Shown here in pieces: positions 1 to 14,900 of a DNA stretch of 64,000 nt. Every line of letters starts with the position of its first letter. Within the stretch, counting starts at the first letter, position 1. Both the position numbers and the translations under genes were made by a program. The notes beneath the pieces are model-generated. The model made no database searches. It was not told the DNA's origin and saw only the letters and a program-made list of their open reading frames with translations. Source of the stretch: Ianthella basta (Eukaryota; Porifera; Demospongiae; Verongiida; Ianthellidae); NCBI GenBank assembly GCA_964019415.1, contig OZ025873.1, positions 4,316,776 to 4,380,775 on the forward strand. The letters are read 5' to 3'.

Positions 1-774
1 GCGCACACAGTACCCCTGATATATGGTCACCACGCCTCCTTTAGGTCTAAAAACTGTCCAAAATTATACATAGGACTAGCAAAAGGGGGGGGGGTTCCTT
101 TGCACCCTTGGATCCCTCTCTAGATCCGCCACTGCAATGGCAATATCTCCTCTGCAGGTGATAGATAGCCTGGTACATTAAAAATGTAACAGAATGCGGC
201 TAGAATACGTACAATAATTAATGTCCTGTTTCTCAAATGCCATTGGATTATTACTTCAAATTGTCTCTCCATTGCTTCTGTAATTTGGTCTTCTGCTGCA
301 TGGGTCTCCTTCCTGTCACTTCTCCTTCATATTATTACCCTTCCTTCACTAATCAGTCTCTATGAATTTCCTCCTTAGTCACCTACCACGTTAATTTGCT
401 TGCCTTGCAAATATCCCTTGCCAATTCCTGTCTAAGAGATCTCCTCACATCTGTCTCACTCTGATCAGCCCTGTCACATCATCTGCTTTCCTTGAAAACA
501 TTGTTTGCACTCCCTGTAACTTAATCTTGAACCTCCTCAGTGTAGCCCATTCTCAATCTTTAGATAAAGTTAGACACCACCATGGCAGTGAATACCCTGA
601 GCTCAGCTTCTTCTGTGACTCAATAGCTTGTGCATTGAACTATTGAATTCATTTGATTCATTTCTACTCACTCTGTGTATCGATGCATCCATTCTTGCGC
701 TTTTCTGTTCTAGTTTGTGTTGTCACCATCATACTGTCTATACCATCATGCCTTGTTTCCTTTCTGTATAGTAG
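1..774. other. Intron of gene A (upstream part), no exon seen
   Basis: Contains a G10 run (85-94) and CT-rich sequence. The exon matching gene B 45156-45299 is not here, so it must lie upstream of the window. Confidence 0.6.
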
Positions 775-3700
775 GGATAAAGTCAGTGTTGAGGCTGGTG
801 GTCCACTGCCTCCAGGAGTGTTGGCCTATTTCTTGGATGGTATACTCCCACTATTCAGGGTAGGTGCTGATAGTGATCTTGAACCCAAGGAATTTCAGCA
901 TCTCCAGGACGTTATACAGTACAAGTAACAATTATGAATGTATATTTACTCTATTGTAATTCACAGTGAGTGTCCTTATACATTCATTTATGCTTTCACT
1001 ATATATTACTCAACCCTTCAGATCTACTCCCAACAATCATTAGTTGTGCTGAAAAAAGCAAAAGAGGATAAGAAAACACAGGCGTTGCTCAGATCCTTAA
1101 CAACAGCATTGCTGGTATGTCTTGTCATGTCTAAATATATAGATTTCAACCCATTAAACATGTGGAACTGATCCTGGTATTGAATCAATAGTGAATTTAT
1201 CTATATACTTAGAACCAAAAATGGCAGCATAGGTGTATTCATATTCACTTGATGTTATAATTAGCTTACTCATCTTTGTAGCCTACGTACATACAGTATG
1301 TACAACCTTACTTATGATGGTCAAAAAATGGCAGGGTTATGGGCCATGGAGTGTGAGGTAGCATCATGATATGAGAAGGAGGGTCAGTGGCCGGAAGGTA
1401 CACTGATCAAGGAGAACAGTGATGTATCTTACAGTGGGGCCCTGCTTATCCTAGAAATTTGAGATTACACACAGGTATTACTGTACATCTACATACATGC
1501 CTGCTACACTCCATTTGTTTCTTAGTGAATGTAGGAGCTGAAGGCAAAATTGATTGCAACCAGTGATCACCTCCCATTTTGGATTATCCTAAAGACGCAT
1601 GAATACTCACAGATAACTGTTTCCCCTCAATGGGGCATTGCATCAATGCGGATGTATTGATGGAACATCTGGTGATCACTGGTCATGTAAATGACTGCAG
1701 CCTGTGGGGTCCACAGCAGCTTGTGTGATTGTGATGCTAGAACAGTAAAAATTGAGTAAAGAATATATTAAAGGCAATATAGAGATTATTTCCTAAGCTG
1801 CCCATGTTCCTGTGTGTGGCTGTAGATGCAATAAGGCATTAATCATTGCAAAACACTCTAAACTATTGCATTTACTCTAAAATACTTCATCCAAATTCAT
1901 TACAGTTACTGGTCTACACAGTGGGTGAGATTGAAGTACTAGTCTAGCCAGCTAGAATGCATAATATCTAACTATCTAGCTATATACGTATGTATTGATC
2001 AAGTGTCATGATGGAGTTAAGTAAGCTAGCTAGTCATGTCAGAGGAAATGTTGCAACTAGGTCTCTTATGGAGGTGGCCTCATAGCCAGCCCCATACATC
2101 TAATCCATTGTGTAACTGTTCTTTCATTTCCTTCAGTCATGGCAGCATGCTTCCTCTGAAGTGTGTAATGTTTGTGTTCTTCTCAATTCATTTGATATTT
2201 ACCAAAGTTGTATACATACATTTGCCCTCTAACTGAGCTTTGTGCTCTTGAGGTTACCACAGTTACCCTGGAACAAATTAGGTGCATTGAGGGCAAGTAG
2301 ATACTGAGCAAATGCATAGCATAATCAGTCAATCACAATAAACTGATTCCCACTGGCCTTTGTGATTTACATACATAAGCAGTTTTCTATGTATGCAGTT
2401 GGCAAAGCCAACAAGGCCAAAGCTTCTTGCAATCAGCTGTGATTGATTCTACTGGGTATTTGGCCAATTTCACTTACCTTTGCTGAACAAAGTAGCAGTG
2501 AGCTTCTACAACATTCACAGATGTTGTGCACAAAGAGCTCACATTGCTACTGTGATTGTCCACCCACTAGCACAAGTTGATAACAGAATACTATTTGGCT
2601 GTATCCTGGCCACTTGGTGAAGCTATCTCTCTGTCTTCTCAGGAGTCTGTCCAGGTGGTACAGCCATTCTTTAGAAGTGCTAAAGAAGCCGTCCTCCTGC
2701 GAGATACCCTGCTCGCACTCATTGGCTCTCCTGTTATGGAATACCACCTTCAGGTCTCCACAGAAGTATGTCTGTTAAGCATATATATATATATATATAT
2801 ATCACCTAGTGTTCCACTAACTTGCTTATTACAATGCGTCATATATATGGTTGCTGCTTGTGAATGCTTCTGGTACATACGTATGCTGTAATTGGCCTGT
2901 GTCTGGCTGTAGGTAAACCAATTCATTGAAGCAGCTGCTGCTACCAAGTGCAGTGTTCTGACGGTATGTATATATGTGAGATTATTTATGCATCATATTT
3001 GAAGAGAAGCTCAAAGGGTTCAGCATTGTGCTAAATACAATGATGTATGAAAAGAACATATATGATTCATGTCCTGTAAATGACCATTTTAATCAACAGA
3101 ATTACGAACATTATAGTATGTAATGTGAATGAAATGTAATAAGATTCTTTTATGAAATTTTATGTAAGACATATTACTAAAGTAAGTGTATACTTTCTCT
3201 GCACAAACTTCTTTTTTCTGTGTGTCTGCAGGCTTTTGCAGAGAAATATTCTGAAGAGCTGCAACTCAACACTGCTTTCAACCAGTTTGTCTCTGCTTAT
3301 GAAGATGCCTACAATGGACCCAATACCCGTCAGCACCAGTTGGGAGTGAAGAACAAGTACATAAGGAAAAAGGGTGAGTGGTACAAGTGTCATTCAATTT
3401 ACATTACTGATAAAGTGCCACCGAGCAAATACAATTTTACTTTTCCATCACTATACTAATGTACTCAACCTTGTTCATATATATGACACTTGCTAACCCA
3501 CTGATTGATTTACATTTGATTAGTATCTGGATCCAATCTGGATTAGATGCACATGATAGTTCTCTGAGTCTCAGTTAGTGTTTTGACGTGTCTGAGTCAA
3601 TATAAAGATACTAATCAATAAGTAGAAGTTATTACTCAGTGACGGGGACAGCAGCCAGAATATAATCTGAGGCCGGGGCAAAGCCGAAGCTGAGTAATTA

Positions 3701-6700
3701 TATATATTCAGGTGGAAGTCTGAGTCCATGGGCTACAACTTGTTTATACCCCTTTGCCATGGCAATCGGGGGGGGGGGGGGGGGGGGGAACCCAACCCAG
3801 CCGGTGAAAGAATAGCACTGGAGCAACCAACTTTGCTCCTGATTCTGATGCAGATCATGTTTACTATATGCAGAAGTAGTCTTCCTGGAAGTATTGGACT
3901 ATAGTTGCACTCACTATACAAAAGTTGAAGATCCTAAGTGACAGGTCCTCCTATGACATAGTGCTTCTGTGCATAGCTAACTAGAAAAGTAGCTACACTT
4001 TCTTACCATCAGGGCAGAATAGCTAGCTAGCTACTTACGTGTTTTGCTGGTCTTTGCAAGTTCACTGTATGTTCATGGCTCATTTTCTATAACAAACCTG
4101 GCAATCAAGTGCATTGCTTTCATGCATTGCTGACCAGTGCAAAGGTGTCTATTTGATTTGCATCCTGATCAAATCTTTGTGGGGAATATACTGGATGCAT
4201 GCAAAAATGTCTAATTAGTAATTATATGATGTTGTATATATCCAGAATATGCTCTGCCCACCATAAATCAGCCTGTTGCCATGGCAATGAGGTATCAGCT
4301 AATGGTAATATAGAACTACGGATTTCTTTGTGCTCATGGAATTTCAAAGGTTTAAGTTACCTTGTTACATGATGAAGCCATACATCAAAGGAAACAACTG
4401 TGCGTTATTTTGGCAAATGCACTGGATAACGCACAGTTGCCTTATTTGGAAGTGTATAACGCATTGTTTGTTTTATAACGCACTGCTTTGAAAGGGGCTC
4501 TTATTGACATATCCAATCATTTTCTAGCCTTATGTAAACGTTTTGTCTGCTGTTTTAGCAAAATACTTTTGATATTCAGCACCTTGTGAACTTTCACATG
4601 AACTTTGGCTCCTCAATGATGAGTGCATGACACTTAGAAATCCCCAAAAATTTATGTCTATAGCACAGCACTGCACATGCATGTTTGATGTCAGAGACTT
4701 GGAATTGTGCATGCAATATCTTTAGAGTTTTCTGAATGGGAGTTTAGTGTGTAAGAAGGTCCGTCCACTCTCCAAGCTCTACAGACCTTCCAATCCCATG
4801 CAGTCTGCATCCTGCAGGGAAGCTCTGAGTACATACGCCGTTAGCAGGTCTTCAAATCATCTGCCATAGCGCCGACTCAAAACACCGCGTCGGCTAATTT
4901 AGAAGGGGAGGCCGCTGACAGCCTTTACCCTCACTACACTTAGCCCTTCACCTTTCTTCGTCAAGAATAGCGTGTTCTCCGGTTTCCGTAGTAATTACAG
5001 TCTAGTTCGGTCGGTAAAATGATTCGACGGCAAGGGAATAATTCAATTCAAGCGCAAATCGTTTCTGTTCGAACTGTAACAAGCCAGTTATCACATGGCC
5101 CCTCGGGCGTTTCGCTAATTTATCGCACTCGGGCGCTTCGCGCCCTCGTGTGTTAAATTAGCGAACGCCCTCGCGGCCATGTGATAACTACTACTTAATA
5201 TACAGTTCAATTGTTCATATTTCCTCACTGTGTCACTGTCTAAATTTTGGCTGGGACTAAATTAACTTTTATGGATGGCTGCCAGTCTGTGTAAACTGCG
5301 TACTGCAAGTTTAGTACAGCGAAAATTTAAGTTCATACGGTATTTGACCACCACGGTTCTCCTGGGGCATCCTCTTAATGCTTTTCATTTTGGTAACGGT
5401 CTGATTGAGTATGCCAATGCCATTTCACTTCAACTACCCCAAGACTCCAATCTTTACACAAGACAGATTTGTCGTCTGAAAGCAGCATGTGAACAAATCT
5501 AGCAACAGGTTCCTCAAGCACTGCATGATTAATGGAGGTGTAGCAGATCTGAAAGTGAATACTATAATCTATTTTGAGCTGGGAGTCACAAATAAACAGT
5601 ATTCCTAATTATTGAAAGACATTTCTGCGTATTGATGGGCCAGTTGGTATGAGTGTGCATTTCTGCACTTGTGAATGTGTGCGTGTAGTGTGTGTAGCCT
5701 AGCTCCTGTGGCTCTGTAGGTCTGGTGCAGTGCTATGTGAAAATATTTACATCTTTTTATTAGAGTACAGTGACACAGCTGACGGTTCTTGTGGCCTCCC
5801 TCTTGGACCAAGCTTTCAAAAGTTTGTGTCATGCTTTGTCTGGTAAGTTCTGTGTTCAGAATGGTATATGTGTGAATGGCAAGCCTTTGAAATGGAAGAA
5901 GTTAGTGTATAACATGCCAGCATGGTGTGCACCGGGAATTTTGTATACCAGCAATTCACTGATTTGTTGACTAATCTCTTACTTTATCTTCTCTTTGCAG
6001 TCGAGACCGGTTAGCCATTGAAGTCTTACCAGCAACTGCAAACCTAATTCGTCAGTTGGAGTAAGTGCAATTTCAGCTTGGCATGCACCATCTGCATTCT
6101 CTCAATGCATGAGTATGTATTACATGCATTATGTATCTTTACATAATTATGTATGTACGCAAGTCAGAAACATAATTATTGTGTATGTTTGCATACACAG
6201 TATTTCTTTCAACAAGCTGGAGAAACTGACAGAAGCAGAACAGGCTCGCCAAGATGCTCTGGATGTAAAATGCCTGCAAGTGAGTGTACCAGACAACTGA
6301 CTAGTTACATGAACCACTGGCTGACAAGGTCCAAATGAATGATTGTATGAATGGGATAATTTTACTTTTCTTTGCTTCATATGTTAAACTGAACGTAAGT
6401 GCTACTACTGCCTGATGTCAGAAAAACATAGCACTGTAGCAATTGAATAATTACACTCATGTCACACCTTACTAACTTCATCTCTTTCTGCATGCAATGG
6501 ACTTTAGGCCATTGGGTGTTTTGCTTGATACACATGTTTTCTTAGTACAAGTGACTAAGTGTTAAATCACTGAATGAGCAAGTTACTGTACATTAACTAG
6601 CTGATGCATCATCACATTGCCGAAGTAACAATTAAGCATCAGCTCAATGATTCTAGATCTCATTGACTTGCTTTGGGGTTTAGTGTATGTCTGATGGGCA

Positions 6701-9700
6701 TCTTCCATGGGCAGAGAGTTGGACGAGTTGGATGCATGTACACTGAAAATTTGCATTCATTTTTGGCTACCTGCATGTACACATCATGTGTGCATGTGTT
6801 TCCTGGCATATTCTTAGTAGTTGGCATGGAGCAGCAACAGCTAGAAGTATGCAAATATCTGAGTTAATTGGGTATAGAACCCTAATGGGATTTTAGTTCT
6901 TGTCACATAATTTTAGCTGTCCTACTTCACTGGACAATGTTCTACCCATGACTTCAGGTGTTACGTGCTATTATCCACAATGAGATTGTGCGAATTGACC
7001 CTGAATTGAAGGAAAATGAACCAATGGAATATCACCGGTAAGTTCAAACTAGTTCAGTGCTTGTGTTTATTCTTCAATCACATTAAATTTCACAATACAC
7101 TGCAGTCTTGCAGAAAAGGTTGTTGAGGCTCAGAATGCTGTTCAGCGGTGGGGAGGCAACACTGCAGCAAAGGTATCGGGAGCTATTAGGTTGAGTTCAT
7201 TGTTGATAATTTTATGTGTCTCTATTTATACTCTAATTGACAGATGTTGACATAATTATGCATCGCACCAAGTAAAGTTAGACAGCACATGCGACATATA
7301 TGCCATATAATTATATTGTAGTTTTTCATTACAACATCATACAACTTGAAAAGGGGGAACTTCTGACCTATTTTCTATGCATAAAGTTATTTATATACAA
7401 GTTATTACCACCTTTTCTGCTATACTACATTGTCCAACAGCACCTATCATTTCATCACCAACTCCTACACTTGAACAACTCTCCCTCTAACACTTCAATC
7501 TTAACGAACAGTCTTTTCAACACATTCATTTGGTGATAAGCATGTAGAGAGCACATCTGTATCCATGTGCACTTACTTATATACAAATGGTACAAGTGGT
7601 CTTCTTTGATGTTGTGTATGTGTACATGTCTGTATAGAATTATGCATTCTTTTAATCTGCTGGTCCATTTCACAAGGTCCTTGTCAACTGTAGGTTATTC
7701 CTATTCTCCACCACCCAAATGACAAAGTGGGTGCAGAAGTGCTTGCTTTCCTCTCAGTTTTCATGTATGATGGGAACAAGGATGTGCAGGTATACCTTTT
7801 CACCTTCCAAAAGCTGCATGTAATTTTCTTTCTCCTAGTCAACAAATTTGGTTGTCATGGTTATATACTGTACACAAATCATCTCGGAACCTTGTACTTA
7901 TAAATTATGTTACTCTTAAAGTTAATAAACATAATGATTACGTGATCTGCTGGTTCATTGCACTACTATGATACTAATGAATTCTCTTTCTCTCACAGGA
8001 TGGCTGTGATTTTCTCTGCCACCGGAAAGAGGGGAAGTTTCTGTCAGGCATCAAAAGGAGATTGGACTTGTCTGTGGCTATCAGCAGGGAAACGTAAGAT
8101 TATGTCCAAACACATGAAAGACTACTGTTTTCAGTGTCTGTGTATATGGGTAATTTGAAAGCGTGCTTGCAAAATATATACAGTACTTGTGAGGCCTGGG
8201 CCCTATTTCCTTCAAGAGATTTTTGACCCAGCCTCTATTTGAGACCTGGCCTCTATTCGAGACCTGGCCTCTATATTGAGACCCTGGCCTCTATTTTGAG
8301 ACTTGTCCTCTATATTGAGACCTGGCCTCTATTAAAGCTTCACTGCTCAGATCTTGGCTTCTATTCGAGCCCTGACCTCTGTTTGAGCTCGGCTTCTATA
8401 CAGACAAATATGGTAGATACAATGTACATGTGGTGAACAAAGGTGGGTGAAACGCTGTATACAGTGGAAATGATTGTGATGATGATGCTGGTCGCATTAT
8501 TGTTGTGACTTAAGGAAATGGCAGAATTCAAGCTTTTTGTGGATCTACTTTTCAAGTTGTTCTAAACTGTTGGCAAGTGTGTGTACAAAGCTCAATGAAT
8601 GTCTGTAGTATATGCTTGTGCATTTTGCAGCCGAACTTTGAGGGCCCAACTCTTGATCAGGGAAAAAGAGAGTCAGAAGATGGTAATGTAGATTACATGG
8701 ATCTAATATTGATTGTCATGCATTTTAGCGTGCAGCATAACGTTTACCTCTCCTGATTGTGTATTTGTTCAGATGAAGGATTGCAAAAGAGCAGTTGATG
8801 AGCAGAAGGTAAGAGTAGAGATACATGACAACTTGTCAATATCATATGCCAGGCCATTTCCTGAGATAGAGTGAGAACATTACATCTTTGTGCTTATTGT
8901 GTGATGAATTTTGCCACAGGTCTTACCCTGGCCAACCTATTCAGAACAGCCAGCAATGGCTCCTACTGGTTACTGTGAGAGTGAGAGTAAGAATGAGAGT
9001 GAGAGTGAGAATGAGAGTGAGAGTGATGAGCTCGAAGAGCAGGAGGATTCAGAACATGGTGGAGAAGGCTCAGAGTTACAAGAGCCCTCTCACTCCCAAC
9101 CCTCTGCTAACCCTGTGGAGAGAGATGGTGCAGATTCTCTTGCCTTCCGTGACAGATTTCATTTTCAGCTTTCACTCCGGGTGCTGGGTCTTATGTGTGA
9201 TGGACAGAACCGTCATCTGCAGGTACACACATACAATACATTCCAAGTTAGTGTTTATATAGTATATACCTGCAGTTGTAGTATAGATGATGGTATAATT
9301 TGAATATACAGGCATAATATTATATAGGGGAATGTATGAGCATAGACTGATATGCATAGTGTGCTTGAGAAGAAAAGACACAGATACATGTGGAAGCATA
9401 TCATAGTATACGTAGTGTGCAGAAACTACACTAGTATTGGTATCTCAGCATGAACGGCTGTCTGTGGCTATTCCAGTCCATGCATCTTTGTAGGATGACT
9501 ATGGGAGAATGATCACTGCCTCTTAATTAGGTTTGAGGACTCCCTTCCTGTTGAGGCACCAACATGGTGTACAAGGAGGTCAGGCTATGAAAATGTATGT
9601 AGTAGTCTCAGTGAGCAGCGAACCAGCCAAAAATAGAGCTCTTTAAGCACCAAATAATATCTAAATGTAGCATTGAAGGCATTCATATAACGAAAAGACC

Positions 9701-11822
9701 CATACTTTGGTGTATTTTGTGACCATTTCCATATTTTAATGACATGGTTCTTTTATTGTCCATAACTACACCACTCTCAATCTTTTCCCCCTGTTCCATT
9801 TCCTTCCTTCACTCTTTACTCTTCTCTTCCACTCTCCGCCTGTCTATAGAACTTTTTCCGTGATCAACCAGAGAGCTTAGCCAATGTGAATCTCATCGGA
9901 GAAGTGGCAACATTTGCACAGCACTACTACAACAACATTAGACAAACCAATGCTCAAGTGGTCACCCAGGTTCTGCAGACACTGGTGGAAGTGTGTGTGG
10001 TATGTTCTGTTTTCAAGTGATCTGCAACATACAGAGAAAAATATGATATTGAATTAAGCTTTGTTTGTTATTGTTGATCCCTGTCAGGGCAACTATTACA
10101 ACCAAATTGTTGTGTTTGACTGCCAGATTGTGGACCTTCTGAATCAGATTTTGCTGATGGAATCCATGCCAGGAGAGGTACAGTGATTACAGTAACTTGT
10201 GTAATAACAAAAGAACTACTTTACAAGGCATTAGGCTAAAGGCAGTTTACTGTTCTTCTAGAATATTTTTGCAACTACGTCATTTTATTACTTTGAAGTC
10301 GTCTATCTGCAATCAATTATTCCATCACTTCCACCCATACTTGTGGCTTGTCTCCACTACATACATTTACCTTATTTTGCCAAATAGCCATTATTAGAAA
10401 TGACTACATCAGTGTGTTTGCCTCTGATAGCAGGAAAACCCACAGAGTCTGATGCTGGACTTGAAGGCCTCAGCTGTTGAGCTGCTGGAGGTTATGCTAG
10501 AGGATACACATGAAGACACGCCCAAGCTGGCAAGAGTGAGCTAGCACTTGCATGCATTAGATTGTTCTATTGACATAGTCTATCAGGTTGAATGATGAAC
10601 TCTGGCAGGCATCAGAGACTTACTGTATACTCTTCATATTATTATAATGGTCATAATATCAAGCTTCAAGACCATGATCATGTCAATCTATTAATGTGGC
10701 TTAAGGAATTATGTTCTAGAAATGCCTGAAATCAGATAATACTGACCTGAGGATAGCATGTGTCACAACCATTAACTTCTGTTTCTCCTTCATGTGTTCA
10801 AACAGAGTGTACTCAAGTCCCTTGACGTTGAAGCAGTTCATGGTACTCTTGTGTACTTCTATCACATGAAACGTGACAAGGACTTAGTGAGTGTTTGAGC
10901 AGTTCACTTTTGGAAGCCTTACGTACAAAATTTAATATTTTGGGTAAGGGTTTTCTGACATGGTATTGCTGTTAAATGTATGCATTGCTCAGTAGTTTGT
11001 ATAGCATTCATGCTCTTGTCTCAAAACTCCTTAGCCCTAATGTCTTAATAAACCTAGCTACTACACTTTACAGAAGTAACATGCCTCAATTGTGGAGCTT
11101 TGGGGCCATGTGGGTAGATATCTTACATTGGTCTGAAGTCTTTCATGACTTTCAGGAGTATATACTTACATGCTATCAACTGATCACGTTTCTATGCTGT
11201 GCCACACCCCCTATTAATTTCACACTTATACATAGGTAAGTCTAAGGAAAGATGATGATGCTCAGAGAGCACTTTTCAAGACCTTCCATGTCATGAAGCA
11301 CCTCTGTGATTTTGAAGGTGTTTCTGAAGAAACTTTAGGTGAGTATTCTTTCAGAAATGGCAGTCCACTTATTGGTGTGTAGTTTCTGTGCATCAGAGTT
11401 TAACACATTAAATGAGCATTAATTTTAATTATTGGGGTCCGAGGTCATAGGACAAAAGTCACAGCTGCTAGCTAGTAACAATTGCTACATTACATTGAGT
11501 GGGAGATATTTAGACATTAATATGTGTATATGCAGAGGCCTGTGTAGCTAGCTGGACATGCCAGCTTTGATACATGTACAGCTGTAATCACTAATGCAAA
11601 TAATCTTTGGATGTTCATGCGGAGTTATGACTATATATATATCTATAGTAACTGCTGGAGCAGCAGTGTCCTGTTCTAGCGCACACAGTTAACCATGTAA
11701 GTCTGCACAAGGCCTAGGGTTTGCTGAGATGATGGTTCTACTTGTGATATATGTTTGTATAAGTATATTGTTACTTGCACTGTATTTACGGTATGCATAT
11801 ATGCATACACACACACACACAC

Positions 11823-11915
<93 letters not shown>

Positions 11916-14900
11916 TATGCCTATACATGTACACCACTCAATATATTCAAACATACACACGAATACACCAATCCATATGCACACGCCACTCCCATGAAAA
12001 ATGATGTATTTTGTCCAAAGATTTGTGCCATGCACCCCCATCATGTAGGCAATCACTGTTTCTTCGTAATAAATCTGTTTCCCTTATTTGTGTATCATCA
12101 ATGAAATAATGAATGCCTTAATTGTAAGTAGGCGGGGGCTTGTGTGAGTGGGTGGGTGGGGATACTACTGAGTATTTATGGTTCCATTTCTATTCTGTTT
12201 ATCATTTTTGCTTCACTTTGACATGTGTTTGCATGTTTGCTTGACAAAGGTATGTGCAGTGACCCTGTCCCACTGACACACTTGTTCTTCATGTGTGCCC
12301 TTACTTCAGAGACATTTGGCACAAGGCTTACATCTTCCTGACCATTCTGCTCAACATCCTGGTATTGGTGGCTTGGAAGGACCCTGCAGATGTCACACCT
12401 GGAAATGATGTGTTAGTGAATACTCAGAGGATAGTGCAGTCACTTTCCCACACAGCTTTCTCAGTTTCAGTTGTCAGGCTATTTGCACTCTTGGCAATTA
12501 TAGATTTGCTCTGCCCTTGTACCCTTCATTTTGCCACAAAATGTATACATGTCCTGTATTGTTGCATGATCCAGTGGATTGTATGCACTTAAAGTACACA
12601 TCTGTGAAGTAGTTGTTGTTTTCCAGTGTCTGAAATAATATTTTATTATATAAGCCTGTGATTTTGTCATTATTCAGTTGCTTGTGATCTCATTTGCAGG
12701 CAGTTCACAAGTCGTTCTCTTGACCTGAACAATCCCAACAGCACTCGGCGGTCTGGCTTTGGCTTGCCGACCATACCTGCAGTGGAACTGTGGTTTGGCT
12801 TCTACTTGTTGTTCATTCTTGGAGGCCTGCATTTCATCATGACACTCAAGATAGTGTTCACCTACTTTCTTGTGAATTGGCCCAATTTCTACTTCATCCC
12901 AAACTTCTTCTACACAAATGCAATCTGGTACAGACAACAGCACACTACACTATTATAAGCTCAAAGATTATATGTATCATTTACTGTACAAGGAAAAAGT
13001 CACATGCATTTCAGATCTTCCCAGAATTGGGTGTTGCATTGCTAATGCTGATTTTACCTCTCCTTTCAGGTCTGCTTGGCACTCAAAATTGTACAAATTT
13101 CATTGCTGGCCCTCTTCTTTCAGGTCTGCTTTGTGCATAATATTGTGCTATTTTCATGGCTGGTCATTGTGTACAGTATGTAGAGTATTGGTATTAATTG
13201 CACTTCTGCAGGTGTAAGGAACGAGATGAGAGCTATGCAGATGTAGCTTTCTTTGGCCCAAAGACATTGTACTTCCTTGTGAGTGTCTTGAAGCAAAGGA
13301 AGTGGATGCCTGTCTGTAATATAAGATAGTATGGTAGTGCTGTCTATGTGGGCAGTGGCGATTGTTTGTATGCTGTAATACGATGAAAAAGTTGTGCTGC
13401 TCCTGTACAGGACCGATAACCAACAATTTAGCTCCCCATAAAAACAGGGCCTGTAAAGTATGCATAACTAACCTTGATGTTTCCTGTATTTCATTGTCTT
13501 CTTTCTTATTCTTATTCTTTGATAGCTTTGATAGATCATGTAATGAGCTAGAATGCACTTAGACTGAAGTATGCATATCAGATGTCACACTTGTGATGTC
13601 CATTTAGGAATGTGCCCAAGAAATATGGGTAAGGTAAATGGGGCAATTGTGCGATTGGGTAATTCCTCAACTTACCTCACTGGAGTGAAGAGAAAGAGAC
13701 AATGTCCTGCCATTTTGCTGTTGTTCAACTTTGACTAGAGTGATGTTAGTCAATGCATGCAGTGGCTAGCTACAGCTTGCGTCTGTCTCTGTCAGTGCAA
13801 AAATGCATGCTTCAAATTTTGTATAATTCATTCATGCAATTTTGCTCATGGTCTAGTTGAAATGACAGAGTGTGTGCCAGAATTCACTCACATTTCTTCA
13901 ATAGCTAACATTGGTACTACCATCATGTAGCTAATGCCAGAGGATTACTAGATACTCTTCATGCATTGGCTTTATTACAACTTCAGCTACTGGTGACAGC
14001 TTCATGCTCCCTGAACATTTCCAAAATTATCCCAACTCATATCAGCAACATACTTCGAGGTTATGTGCTTGAGCATGTGAACCTCTCTGGATACTGTTAC
14101 CTTCACTGAATAGAAGGGGTGGTGATACCCATTATTGACTTGAAAGTCTGTGCTGTAATTACTTTGCTAAACCTTTGTCTGCCTGTGCAGCTGTTGTTGT
14201 CCTGGTCTGGACTTTCCCTGGGATTCTGGGGATACTTTTACCCACTCTGCCTTTTACACATTGTTGTCAACAATGACATCTTGCAGAGGGTGCTTCGCTC
14301 TGTAACAAAGAACTGTGAGGGCAATGCATACATATTCTTATATCAGAACAGAATTAATCGACTACTTTTGGCCTCGTAGGCCTTAATGAACTGCATACAA
14401 GTACGATATTCTTGACTAGTTAGATATTTTGTATGCAGCTTATGAAGGCCTATGATGCCAAAGTGTCCTGCAATCAGTATTTGCTTAACGTCTGTTTGCA
14501 TTGAGTACTTTATATATTGCCTTCTAATGTTTCTTTTAGGGCGCTCCCTGTTCTGGGTGGCCATGCTTGGACTGGTAGTCCTGTACATCTATGGTCTGGT
14601 GTCGTATGCAGCTTACCAATCCTATTTCGATGACCCTGGGTCTGGCTCCCACTGTAGGACACTGTTCCAGTGTGTAGTGTCAGTGATCAGACTTGGCCTG
14701 ATTGGTGGTGGAGGATTGGTCACAGTGAGTTCATGCAGCATTCAATGCATAATACAATATGTTACTTACAGACTATGGAGAAGTGAGCTTGATGGCAATG
14801 GTATAATTACAGTACGTACATGGCCGGAGGAACACATGTACCAAATGGTAGTAATATGGTTGCATGTCTTAGCATCATAATGAAAACTTTAGTGTGTGTA

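Larger units (their letters stand above)
775..9222 (+). other. Gene A exons: cytosolic regulatory solenoid
   Basis: Exons at 775-859, 1022-1114, 2643-2765, 2913-2963, 3232-3373, 5771-5842, 6006-6060, 6201-6279, 6958-7037, 7106-7172, 7694-7789, 7999-8093, 8631-8682, 8773-8808 and 8920-9222. They are mostly alpha-helical and correspond one-for-one to gene B exons 45572-52188. The 36-nt exon 8773-8808 is the exception: no counterpart could be found in gene B. The exon 8920-9222 carries an acidic/serine stretch (ESESKNESESENESES) encoded by a GAGAGT-type tandem repeat, shorter in gene B, and then a conserved block containing MCDGQNRHLQ. Segments such as LRAIIHNEIVRIDP match the helical region of IP3 receptors before the RIH-associated domain. 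Large introns at 1115-2642 and 3374-5770 hold only repeats (listed separately). Confidence 0.88.

Noticed and set aside
5275-5502. 75-codon open frame after a hairpin element
   Set aside because: Isolated, no domain, not conserved in gene B; probably chance or element remnant.
11676-12104. Several open frames of Cys-Val or His-Thr dipeptides
   Set aside because: They are translations of the (AC)n microsatellite; the same applies at 18958-19233 and 32355-32757.
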